A DNA stretch of 64,000 bases from positions 3,410,001 through 3,474,000 of the forward strand of contig OY751491.1 of assembly GCA_963565915.1 (NCBI GenBank), given 5' to 3'. Of the stretch, positions 30,201 to 39,544 are shown in pieces. The notes beneath the pieces were generated by a model. That model was not told where the DNA came from, made no database searches, and saw nothing but the letters and a program-made list of their open reading frames with translations. A program made the translations under genes and the position numbers. Position 1 is the first letter of the stretch. Each line of letters opens with the position of its first letter. The stretch is from Entoloma clypeatum (lineage: Eukaryota; Basidiomycota; Agaricomycetes; Agaricales; Entolomataceae).

Positions 30201-31092
30201 TTGCAGCGACGGAAATCAGTGTAAACGCCATTAGCGGCGTGTACAGTACATGTTTTAGAGTAACTGGGAGGCCAGGCCCCCCGTTGCGTGAAGGTAGGAA
30301 GACGACAATGTCGCCACGGCCGATAGCATCAAAGCTTCGTCCATTGGCGGCGTGGACAGGCTCGGGCGTGATTGCCTTGAAGTTAGTAAACTTCGACCTG
30401 TCTGGAGAGAAGTGGCTAGTGGCGCCACAGTTGAGAAGGATGTCAGTCGCGACGGACGCGACAAGGGCAGTGTGGTCATGGCCAGATGTAACAGCGAGAG
30501 CAATAAGCTCCACACCGCTTTCCAGACCATCAGGAGGACAGTGGATGGACGCGGTGAAGGCATAATTCGGAGTCTGAGATGAGCCATCAGGCTTCAAGGC
30601 ATCCGACGCGGCATTCGTGTTTTCACCCGTCTCTCTCTCCTTTGCCTTCTCCTGCTGTTTCTTCCACCAGTCTGGGGCTTGACCCTCCTTTCCCCCTCCT
30701 TTCAAAAAGCAATTCTCCTTAACATGCCCGGTCTTTTTGCAGTTGCTGCAAGTCTTCGTCGACTTTCCCTTTCCGTTGTCCTTCCCCTTACCCTTCAATG
30801 TGCCAAACGACTGCGAAAAGGAGCTCTTTGCATACACGGCGACCAGTGCCGCATTCGACTTGTGTATGCTGTCCTCAATAGCGGCGGTGTCAGCTTCAAT
30901 TTGAAGATGTGTGATGAGGGTAGCCAAGGTAAGCTTCCTCCCATTTTTGGCCGCGTTCATCAAGAGGGTAGTAATGATCGGTTTATAGGAGGGGACAAGG
31001 ATAAGGTATGTCTGAATGTAACTGACAAATTGTGCATTGGTAAGGGGCATACCGAGATTCGCGAGACGTTCGCGAATATTCTCGAGGTGAGA
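27208..31092 (-). CDS. Copia-3 Gag-Pol polyprotein (long intact frame)
   Basis: Open for about 1290 codons. Gag part with a zinc knuckle CSNCKKTGHVKENC. Protease-like ILLNCGATSHFSPD, where NCG stands in place of DSG. Pre-integrase HHCC (HRRLGHINIRTLREM ... CTACVQGK). Integrase with D (VSDLMGPM) and D (LGTDRGGKF), but V where the catalytic E is expected (NGISVRLNQTL). RT with ATDD (LAAATDDFTIF) instead of YVDD, and RNase H (AFSDADWASQ, SSTESEYVTL, TKHIDVHFHF, VADTFTKSL). The frame is intact, yet two catalytic positions look lost. The true start is upstream, beyond the Tc1 element. Confidence 0.85.
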   Translation of the reverse strand, partial: SHLENIRERLANLGMPLTNAQFVSYIQTYLILVPSYKPIITTLLMNAAKNGRKLTLATLITHLQIEADTAAIEDSIHKSNAALVAVYAKSSFSQSFGTLKGKGKDNGKGKSTKTCSNCKKTGHVKENCFLKGGGKEGQAPDWWKKQQEKAKERETGENTNAASDALKPDGSSQTPNYAFTASIHCPPDGLESGVELIALAVTSGHDHTALVASVATDILLNCGATSHFSPDRSKFTNFKAITPEPVHAANGRSFDAIGRGDIVVFLPSRNGGPGLPVTLKHVLYTPLMAFTLISVAAMDRAGCSLIIEDGVCTIRGPQPERAVLGVVPHIRNLYHINSPIPSPHTLHANVANEALSIDDLHRRLGHINIRTLREMVSKGTIVGVCIEPTSDLSFCTACVQGKIHQAAFPTESDTTYEDYGDKVVSDLMGPMSVVSLGGHRYVHTHTDLSSREPRVTFLKVKSEAFSSYTHYEAWVKSQCGSSGIKILGTDRGGKFTSAEFSAHLAKAGMIRHLNVHDSPQSNGISVRLNQTLAESARTMLIASGLPTFMWVEAMRHSAWIRARVPSRALPDCITPLKKATGAKPDLRGILEFGSVVWVKRLNVGKINPQALEGRFVGYDEESKGYRVFWHGKCSVSVERDVVFDRKLLVDAKSEDIVVEGGSIDILVSPTPAPVSTPAPTVPIVTSAPAPAESIVDAPEVPVVPASKRRNSCAGLPQYDPATYGRGRRRPATNDTALVVEDNREGLDGSNFASASEFALAITGDHPVIREALDGPETEQWRSAIEKELTQCEKLGTWQVVPRPVDTNIIPSRWVLRRKRDALGNVSRFKAHFVAKGFCQKFGVDYVETFAPTVRLTSLKALLAIAASKGPDVIVEQADVKNAYLNAWLDEDEIIHTSLPEYFEDFRADLLAEIIKATGCTDLVLKLLKPLYGTKQGAHNWYKELVRILGFTVCLADEAVFYRFDNHKFVILAAATDDFTIFADSANSSTKIKTEMREYFELVDLGPINWLLGVSVERNIDARTISLGQEAYVLQIVDCFGLQDARTTSTPMEPHVDLSPDSPAVSPTLLTPTENTKYREMIGSLMYCTVMTRPDIAYAISILSQHLESPHTTHLTAVTRVFCYLKGTSTLKLVLGGPNLSIRAFSDADWASQLHHHSISGYAIFLGSGLISWSTKKQPIITLSSTESEYVTLTHVAKELIWLHKLLRELPFFYNLSLPTILFCDNQGAIRLSKDATYHARTKHIDVHFHFIQQTVSSDEVQLDYCPTNFMVADTFTKSLARVKFEDFRVNMGLE

Positions 31093-31094
31093 TA

Positions 31095-32713
31095 CAGTGC
31101 CTCACAAAACTGATTCAATGTTTGTTGCTTTTTGAATACCTTCAAGATAACTCTGCAAAGAATACCAATTGAATTAAACCTTTGGTATATAATTGAAAGC
31201 CCTACTTCAGGGCTTTCAGAATATAAAGGAACCATATGATTTAGATCAGAATCCATGGAGATATGATTAAATTAAATCAGCAACTCATTGAATCAGTTTT
31301 GTGAGTACCTATGGCAATTATCAGAATCAAATGCTTCACTGGTTGTATGGTAACCAGTTGTCATGACTTACTGATGGAACTTGAATAGAACCCTGATGGG
31401 TTGTTAAGGAAAGATGTATAAGAAGAATCCAACCTCAACAGCCTCCATAATTAATCATGCGCCCTATCTCCTCTTCCCACAAGGAAAACATTCTTTCTCT
31501 GGCCTCCAATGGTCACTCCACTCGTCATATTGCCTCTAACCTGGGTGTCAGCCAACCAACTGTCTCCAGAGTGCTTCAGAATCTTCTTCCTCATCACAAT
31601 CTCTCTTCTGGTGGTCGTCCATCCAAGCTTTCTCCCACCAACACACGAAACATACTTTCACAAATCACCTCAGGGAGAGCCTCCAATGCTGTGCAGGCTA
31701 CCAAACACATCAACACTGTCATCTCCAATCCTGTCTCCCCAGAAACTGTGAGAAGGGTTCTCAGAAAACATGAATTAAGGCTGTAACAAAGAAGAAAAGA
31801 CCTTTCTTAAAGGCCATACATCAGAAGAGGCGGTTGGCATTTGCTATGAAGCACAGGGAATGGACAGTGGAGGACTGGAAGAGGGTCATTTGGTCAGATG
31901 AGACCAAAATCAACAGGTTTGGGTCAGATGGCAAGGAATGGGTCTGGAAAAAGAAGGGTGAGGGGCTTATTGAAAGAGAGGTTCAGGGCACAGTCAAGTT
32001 TGGGGGAGGAAATATTATGGTTTGGGGTTGTATGGGTTGGGAAGGTGTGGGGAGACTTGCAGAGGTTGAGGGGAGGATGGATGCTGATCAGTATGTGTCC
32101 ATTTTGGAGGACAATTTGCTACCCAGCATGGAGGAGAGTGGAATCTCTGAAGAGGAGATCATTTTTTCAGCAGGACAATGACCCCAAGCACACCTCCAAG
32201 AAGGCCAAAAAATGGATGGACAGCAAGAATATTGCTCTGCTGGATTGGCCTGCACAGTCCCCAGACCTCAATCCTATTGAACACCTCTGGGTTCATATTA
32301 AAAGGAAGTTGAATGAATATCCAACACCACCCAAGGGAGTCTGGGAGATTTGGGACAGAGCAGCAGAGGTGTGGAATAATATAGAGCCAGAAGTGTGTCA
32401 AAACCTGATAGAAAGTATGCCAAGAAGGGTAGAGGCAGTAATCAAAGCTAAGGGGGGTAATACCAAGTACTAAAGTATAAAATACTGTATTTATTGTACA
32501 TACTCACAAAACTGATTCAATGAGTCCCTGGAGTAATTTGATCATATATTGATCATTTTTTATGGGAATTACATAATTATTGCAGATTCCGAGAGTCCTG
32601 AAGCAGGGCTTTTAACCAGGTACCAATACCTTCCTTTGATTGGCATTATTTGCAAAGTTATTTTGAAGGTATTCACAAAGTAGCAAACATTGAATCAGTT
32701 TTGTGAGGCACTG
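31095..32713 (+). mobile_element. Tc1-type DNA transposon inserted in Copia-3 gag
   Basis: 1619 bp flanked by TA (31093-31094 and 32714-32715). Terminal inverted repeats of about 75 bp begin CAGTGCCTCACAAAACTG. A second copy of CTCACAAAACTGATTCAATG lies inside each end (31283-31307 and 32501-32525). This is the double-site layout known as IR/DR. Removing the element restores the Gag frame (MRTHL-SHLENIRERL). Confidence 0.93.
31457..32473 (+). pseudogene. Tc1 transposase, DD34E, two frameshifts
   Basis: N-terminal helix-turn-helix pair (IASNLGVSQPTVSRVLQNL, GRPSKLS). The catalytic D in VIWSDETK, D in QQDNDPKHT, and E in SPDLNPIEHLW lies 34 residues after the second D, which defines Tc1. A frameshift near 31775 (after RKHEL) and one extra T in the run at 32161-32167 break the protein into three frames. 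The transposase is therefore dead, though the sites are fresh. Confidence 0.9.
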
Positions 32714-32715
32714 TA

Positions 32716-33031
32716 AGTGAGTTCGCATGTTACCACCGTCGAGGAGTCTTGACGCCGCAAGCTGAGCGAGGAGACTGTTCTGGTACAGGTTACCCTTCGT
32801 CGTGTTGATACTACGAAGTTTTGTCCAGACGGCAGCAGGAGAGGTTTCGCCTTTGATTTGTGTAAATGTGGAGTAATCCTCGGTTTTGTCCAAGTGTGTG
32901 TCAACTTCATCGTCAGTTAGTTCCGTCGTAGATCCAGGGAGGTACATTTTCCCGTTGCGAACTTCGAGCTGCATGGGTTTACGCTGATAAGGCCGTGATG
33001 CGTCTAGGCCTAAAATCTGCGCGTTTTGCAC
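32716..33031 (-). pseudogene. Copia-3 Gag N-terminal piece
   Basis: The minus strand reads NAQILGLDASRPYQRK ... AAVWTKLRSINTTKGNLYQN ... LLDGGNMRTHL, a copia Gag segment, then continues beyond the Tc1 element. It lacks an ATG; sequence upstream of 33031 is unrelated. Confidence 0.75.
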
Positions 33032-34460
33032 CCTTTCACACTATCTCTAAGGGATATAGAGAGTCCTAGATGAGCTCTGATTCTGAGGACTTAGTGGCGA
33101 CGTTAGAGAGAGAGACCAGCGACCCTGGCAATGTAGGACATAGCGCTGGTCACCACTATGGGCTTAGCTATGATACTCGAGAGCTATGGGATCGTCTCGC
33201 GAGATAGAAAAGACTATCGAGTGCCTCTCGCGACGAAGCATGAAACAAGGAGATGGGTTATATTGGATTTATCGATGACACTAGCACTGTCTACCATACA
33301 TCGGGGCTTGACCGGAGACATTCTCGCGAGAGGTTTGGTCAACGTGCGCCGTGCTCCACGTCCAAATCGTCCATATCAGGAATATCAAAATGACATCGGA
33401 TGATACAGACCGAGATCGGGTTTGATACGTCGCGATCAACGTGACCTTATGGTGAACTTTGATAGGGACCGAATCTGATGGGTGGCTTATCAAGGCGACC
33501 CTTAATTGATGCAGCTGATACCTCACGGTAACTAATCGGCATCGTCCCGGGTACATCGCAAAACCAAGATATTGAAATAGTGGCCTCTCCAGTGCGGCAG
33601 AGGTTCGGATATGGAAAAGGGGCGTACCTGTGGCGTTGTCCACCACATGGGCGCATCGAAACAACTCTAGCAAAGGTCACTTGACTGGATACCATTTATC
33701 AATACCACATGCAACCTTTTTCTATATTTATTGCTGCTCATGTATAAAATCTCGTAGTTTTGTGGTAGATAGGTTAGGTTAGATTGTGCCCCAGAATTGA
33801 TAGCATTTGTCTTGTGCATCTGTCGTCGTTCGCGAGTATCATTGAAGCCTCAAGATCGTTTGGTTTGCATTGGAAGTCAGTCGCAATTGTGTTTTGTGTG
33901 TTCAAGAACTTGTCAATCGTCAAATTGTGTTATCTATCGGTCGTATTGGTCATTGTCGTGTTCGTATTCGGTCGAGATCGTGTTCATGAAGTCTTGTTGG
34001 TTCGGAAATCACAAACCTCGGTTCATTATCTATTGAGAACTATCTCTAAGTCTTGTTCGAGACTTATCGAGCCATCGCTAAACGAGTTATTCATTGTTGT
34101 TTGGAAGAGTCGCATCCTGAGTGGTCCCACTCATCACCCCGAACTATATCGATTGAGAAGTACACATCGCGAGACTTGTTTGGTCTTCGTTGTTGTGTTT
34201 GGTGTTTGTGTGTGTGATAGAGATATCGCTCGCGCTCATCCCCAGACTCACTTCCTTCGTTTCATCTGGAGCCCACCGCGAGGGGTGGTTCTAAAGTAAC
34301 AAATTTACTCAGTATCGGCTCCATACAGTTCCTCTCAAGGAATTAGTTGTAGTTCTCGCTTGAGAGATAACCCTGTCCTCTACAAGCAAACCCACTGTTG
34401 CATCTAGCAGCAAACACGTTAAAGCAAACTCGTGGAAGCCTCCAGTTCATAAAAGAGGTC
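33032..34460 (+). other. Gypsy-C 5' region: probable LTR and leader
   Basis: No coding sequence recognised. A TATAAAATC box at about 33746 and downstream T/G-rich sequence fit a promoter and long leader. The LTR edges and primer site were not located. Confidence 0.4.
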
Positions 34461-34462
34461 TC

Positions 34463-36403
34463 GTGAGCAGTCATAAACCAAAGACAACATCTCTAAAAGC
34501 GTCATCTTCAAGAGCAAAAAATTCACAATCTATTGAAACGGCTCGCGAGCGCGTGACCCGTAGTCTATCGAAAGCAGGAGCAGAACTAGTAGGACCTCTC
34601 GAAGAGCCCATAAAGCATACTCGAAAGAGAACACTAGAAAACCTTGAATCGGAAAGGCTACTAGCATCGCGAGAGCATTCAGTATTCATTGTGCAACCAA
34701 TAGAAACTCAAAATCAAAATCTTAACAGTCAATTGTCGACATATACAATGGCTACAAATACACAGAATGTTGCTGCAACTGCACCAAGGAATGGTTTGAG
34801 AATGCCGCGTCAAAGTGAACGAGGAGCGCCGAGATTTGATAAAGAAAAAGCCTCCGAGCTTTTAAGATTTATTGATGAAGTCGAAATCTGCTTTGACCAC
34901 ACAGGTATAACCGATATCGTGGAGAAGAAAAAGTTAATCGGAGGCTATGCAGATAGTGTCTCTGAAGAAGAATGGACAACCCTCGATTCCTACGCTACAG
35001 GAACATGGGAGGAGTATAAGAAAGAGTTAATAAACAACTACCCAGTGGTAGCGAGCAGACACGACGGTACCTTGGCCAGATTATCGAGTATCTGCAAGGA
35101 GCACAGTCGTCTGGGACTAGGAAATCTGGATGAAATTATGTCCCTAAAACGTAGTTTCAAAGCCGAAGCTAAGAAACTGACTGGTGCGAATGGTTGTATC
35201 TCCAATCGTGAGCTCGTGGGGAGGTTCTTGAGTTGTTTAAATGACGACTTTGCAGAAGCGGTCAAGTTGAGATTGTCCATGGTGGACACCGCGGCCACAG
35301 CAAATAATGCCGCGGCACCTGCGGTGAGACATCAGGATAATCTCGTAGACTTGAGTGACGTAATAGAAATTGTTGAGAAAATGGCGAGGCACCATAACGG
35401 TTTCACTGCTTCCAATAATTATACGTCGCGAGCCGCTCCCTCCAATGTCGCTATTCCTATGTCCAATCCGTCATCGGCGGTAAAGATCGAGCAAATGCTT
35501 GAGTCTGTGGCGCAGAGTCAGGCATTGTTGACTGATAGAGTTGAAGGCTTCGAGAAATCTACGCAAGGAATTATGAAAACGCTTCAAGTGATGCAGGCGG
35601 GCCCTCAGCAACAGTACAAACAGGAACCGCGAGCGGCACCCAGTTGTGGGGCGCCTCCGGGATGTTGTCACTATTGCTACAAGCCGCACCATTTCCTTCG
35701 AGAGTGTACCGAACTTCAGACGCATCTAGCGCAAGGAAAAATTAAAGCCACCCCACAAGGGATCCGTTTACCAGACGGAGGCTACATTCCTCGCGAGCCT
35801 AGTAATATTAGTCAGAAGGATCGGGTAGAGCAATTGTCGGCCAATAAGCAATTGTATCAAGGATATTTCGAAGACGAGCAAGCTCCTGGTCTACTCAACC
35901 TTGCGCAAATACAGGACAATTCAGACTACTCTCTGTTTACGAATAAGCCTCGCGATCAGCGAGACGAGAATCTGCGGTTGATGCAAGAAGGGATGGCCAA
36001 GCGCGACCAACAGATCGTGGCATTGAACAATCTCATAGCGCAACAACAGGCCGGTACGGCAGTCCCACCGCTAAACCCGGTTCAGCAGCCATTTAATAAT
36101 TTCAATATGTATATGCAACCATACGGTACTGTTCCGGCGGTTCCCGTGCACTATACCCCAGTTCAGAATTCTTTTATGTCTGGAATATCAAACCCAGTTC
36201 CCCAGAATGTGGCACTGCAGAATCGAGTCGCAATGCCGGGAATGATGCCAGTCCAGCAACAGTTACCCATCAATGAGCCTGAGGGTACTTCGGGAAAGCC
36301 TGATATGCAGGAAGCATTCCTCACGATGACTAAAGCGATGCAGGACATCAGTCAATTCGTAGTCACCCGATCGGGGAACACCAAGAAGGAATCGGGTTTT
36401 TAG
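34463..36403 (+). CDS. Gypsy-C Gag
   Basis: 646 codons in one frame; the first ATG is at 34748 (MATNTQNVAA), the upstream part would need a GTG start. A capsid-like helical domain covers residues 115-310 of the frame (FDKEKASELLRFIDEVEICF, TWEEYKKELINNYP). A zinc knuckle CHYCYKPHHFLREC sits near residue 400. A Gln/Pro-rich C-terminus follows. Open throughout, unlike pol. Confidence 0.82.
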   Translation: MSSHKPKTTSLKASSSRAKNSQSIETARERVTRSLSKAGAELVGPLEEPIKHTRKRTLENLESERLLASREHSVFIVQPIETQNQNLNSQLSTYTMATNTQNVAATAPRNGLRMPRQSERGAPRFDKEKASELLRFIDEVEICFDHTGITDIVEKKKLIGGYADSVSEEEWTTLDSYATGTWEEYKKELINNYPVVASRHDGTLARLSSICKEHSRLGLGNLDEIMSLKRSFKAEAKKLTGANGCISNRELVGRFLSCLNDDFAEAVKLRLSMVDTAATANNAAAPAVRHQDNLVDLSDVIEIVEKMARHHNGFTASNNYTSRAAPSNVAIPMSNPSSAVKIEQMLESVAQSQALLTDRVEGFEKSTQGIMKTLQVMQAGPQQQYKQEPRAAPSCGAPPGCCHYCYKPHHFLRECTELQTHLAQGKIKATPQGIRLPDGGYIPREPSNISQKDRVEQLSANKQLYQGYFEDEQAPGLLNLAQIQDNSDYSLFTNKPRDQRDENLRLMQEGMAKRDQQIVALNNLIAQQQAGTAVPPLNPVQQPFNNFNMYMQPYGTVPAVPVHYTPVQNSFMSGISNPVPQNVALQNRVAMPGMMPVQQQLPINEPEGTSGKPDMQEAFLTMTKAMQDISQFVVTRSGNTKKESGF

Positions 36404-37692
36404 AATGTTCGAGGAAGGCGAAGCAGATTCCAGCAAGGTCTAGGGTTGAAAAGAATCGTGCCAAATCGCCGGAGAAACGGACTGAAAACCGAGACCCAGA
36501 TAGTGAAACAGAAAATGAAATAGAAAAAGATATTGAAGAAGTCGAGGAAGTAGATAGCGATGATGATGAGGCAGAACCTGAGTTAACGCCGAAGCCATTG
36601 GCCAAGACAAAGTCTGTCACCCAAAAAGATAGTGACCGAGCGTTTACCCGTGAAGAAGTCACTAGACCAGCAGTTGATTTGCCGTTTCGTGATGTACCAG
36701 AAGTCGCTTTCGTTCCCCTTGGTAAAAATAAAAGACCCGACCGCGAGACCATCCCCGACGTTGATCGAAAGGGACCGGCGTTTCGCAGCAAGGCACCTAT
36801 CGAAGAACAATCGAAGGGTGTCGCGGTCTCGGCAGTGCTTGAGACTCCGATCACGATTGCATTGGGTGATTTATTGAGGGCAGATAAAGTAGTACAAGAG
36901 GAATTGTGAAAGCTATTGACTAGGAAGAGAGTACCTGCGAACGTTCGAGCGTTGAACCTGCTAGATTCAATGGACGACAGCCAGTTGTCATATTGGAAAA
37001 AGTTTGCCCAAACAAACGAACTAGAAGATATAGTTAAAGTAGATGAATTGCCAGTGGCGTCGTTCATGATCATGGAACAGACTATAAACAACCTACCTGT
37101 CGGTTTGGTGGTCGTCTCGGACCCCGTCTTACAGTATCTCGAGAGTTTGCCACCTGGGACAGCACCTAAACCAGTATATGTCGCACAGGAATCGCAGAGT
37201 CTTCGGACAGTAAGTGCCGTGGTGAATGGAATGATGGAAGAACAGTGTATTCTTGATGGAGGCTCCCAGATCGTCTCGATGTCGAAGGCTGCAGCCGTCG
37301 CGATGAGGCTTTCGTGGGATCCAGATATATGCATCCATATGCAAAGTAGTGCCAATAAGCAAATCGAAAAGTCGCTGGGACTATCGCGAAATGTGCCGTT
37401 CCGTTTTGATCACATTGTAGTCTATCTGCAGGTCCATATTATAAATGAGCCAGCCTATAGAGTGCTTTTGGGGCGACCTTTCGACGCGGTAACTTGTAGT
37501 AATTATCAAAATGATAGAGATGGAGGACAACTCCTGACCATCAAGTGTCCGAATACTAGTCAGAAGATCACGATCGCGACGTCGGAACGAGGAAAGGATC
37601 CTGATCTATTGAAGAGGAAACGGCCCACCACTGAAGCAGATGGTACGGGTTTTCAATCTTCGATGAACTGGTCGGCCACCAGGGAGAGATAA
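36404..37692 (+). pseudogene. Gypsy-C linker and protease
   Basis: An acidic linker (36470-36600) in a shifted frame is followed by a stop near 36909. An aspartic-protease-like domain comes next: QCILDGGSQIVSMSKAAA with D-G-G at the catalytic site, and YRVLLGRPFDAV as the second conserved strand. DGG in place of DSG/DTG may be a family trait or a lesion. Confidence 0.7.
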
Positions 37693-37733
37693 TTATAAAC
37701 ATCGATTCTAGCAATATCGAGAGACCATATATA

Positions 37734-39524
37734 ATGGGTTATGGCATTGCGGAAAATGGAAAATTTATGAGAGACGAAATTAGAGACCTGTATCTCGAAG
37801 CGTTGCGAGATAGTGTCGCGGACGAGAACGCACAGGTCCTTTTAGGGGCATATTGGGACGGAAAATCGAGGGAACATCCAGAATGGCTTTGCGATGACAA
37901 ACAAGAAATATTAGACCAATATCATGGTGGGATTGTACAAGTGCTAGCGGGTAAGAAATATAAACCCGTTGACAAAAAGGGAGAGTTGTCCGAGACATTT
38001 CGCATAGTTCGCGAGATAAAAGGGGACCCCCTTGCGGAGTTACCAAAGTTGAACCCAAAACCACCAGGGTTTCCGCCCAAGGGTCGCTACACCCAGGAAA
38101 GGATGGAGCACATGGACAGTATACACAACCATGATTTTCTCTGGAAAGAAGAAATGAAACTAATACATCATTTATTGAGTGAACAGAATCAGGCTTTTGC
38201 ATGGGATGATTCAGAGCGTGGTAGCTTTCGCGAGGATTTCTTTCCTCTGGTACAGATACCCGTGGTACCGCACACTCCGTGGGTACTAAGAAATATTCCT
38301 ATTCCGCCTGGGATACATGATGAAGTGTGTAAGATAATAAGGACGAAGATGGCCACGGGCGTGTACGAACCGTCGAATTCCTCATACAGATCCCGGTGGT
38401 TCTGTGTATTGAAAAAGGATGGCAAGAGTCTCCGTATCGTACACAGTCTAGAACCGTTGAACCAAGTCACCATAGCACATTCGGGCCTTCCCCCGGCAAC
38501 GGAGGAATTAGCCAACCATTTCGCGGGACGTGCTTGTGGTGGAATGTTCAATCTCTATGTGGGATATGACGAGCGCAAGTTAGCGGTCCAGTCTCGCGAC
38601 TTGACTACATTTCAGATGCCATTCGGTGCTCAAAGATTGGTCACTTTACCAATGGGTTGGACAACTTCGGTACCGATCTTTTACGATGATGTTACACATA
38701 TATTGCAGGACGAAATACCAGATGTTACTATTCCCTACATCAACGATGTGGCGGTTCGCGGCTCATCTACGCGATATGAGTTGCCTGATGGCAGATACGA
38801 AACTATAGAAGAAAATCCAGGGATTAGGCGATTTGTATGGGAACATGTACAGAATGTGAATAGAGTGTTACAGAGAATGTGGTATAGTGGAGGAACATTC
38901 TCTGGGTATAAGTCGCTAGTATGCGCAAGCGAGATAGTGGTAGTTGGCCATCGTTGCACGTACGAAGGACGGAGACCCGAGACAGATAGGTTCGGAGTTA
39001 TAAGCCACTGGGGACCTTGCAAAGATATACATGATGTGCGGTCGTTCCTTGGAACGGCTGGCACTTGTCGAAACTTTATTAGAGACTTCGCGAAGAAGGC
39101 GGAACCTCTAGTCAAGTTGACGCGAAGTCGTGAACTCTTTGTCTGGGGATCTGAACAGGAGAAGGCCATGCAAGACTTAAAGGATGCTTTAGCGGCGTCC
39201 CCCGCAATCAAGCCAATAGATTATCATGGTGGAGGTGCGGTGGTCCTTTGCATACACTCCTCGTGGCGGGCAGTTGGCTTCTATATCTGTCAAGAGGAGG
39301 AGGGTGATTCTAAGAAGAGGACGTATGCGAAGTTCGCATCGATAACACTAAACGAGCGTGAGGCGAGATATTCGCAACCAAAGCGAGAATTGTATGGTTT
39401 ATTTCGCGCATTGAAGGAGGCGAAGTTTTGGCTCTTGGGCTGTCGGAACCTGGTTATAGAGACTGATGCGAAGTATATCAAGGGGATGCTCAATAATCCT
39501 GGTCTTGGACCAACGCTGCTATAA
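37734..39524 (+). pseudogene. Gypsy-C reverse transcriptase and RNase H, mutated active site
   Basis: 596 codons. RT motifs: SSYRSRWFCVLKKDGKSLRIV, FQMPFGAQRLVTLPMGWTTS. At the catalytic box the sequence is PYINDVAVRG, so the first metal-binding Asp of Y-x-D-D is Asn. The RNase H-like part keeps LNEREARYSQPKRELYGLF and VIETDAKYIKGML, then a frameshift at about 39520; the frame resumes at 39545 (LRHVPGKTFAPDGLSRR). Substitution plus frameshift mean a dead enzyme. Confidence 0.82.
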
Positions 39525-39544
39525 ATCGGTGGATTGATTACATT

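Larger units (their letters stand above)
26741..33031 (-). mobile_element. Copia-3: distinct Ty1/copia element, minus strand, 5' end truncated
   Basis: A gag-pol frame of about 1390 codons (after removing the Tc1 insertion) and a 3' LTR starting at 27185. The 5' LTR and Gag N-terminus are missing at about 33031, where Gypsy-C sequence begins. Gypsy-A abuts or interrupts the far end of the 3' LTR. The family differs from Copia-1/2 in LTR and in RT motif. Confidence 0.88.

Noticed and set aside
33784..34299. 171-codon plus-strand frame in the Gypsy-C leader
   Set aside because: Low-complexity, no domain, lies in the presumed LTR/leader with a TATA box just upstream.
34463..34747. GTG start for Gypsy-C Gag
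   Set aside because: Eukaryotic initiation there is unlikely; the ATG at 34748 is preferred, though the upstream frame is open.
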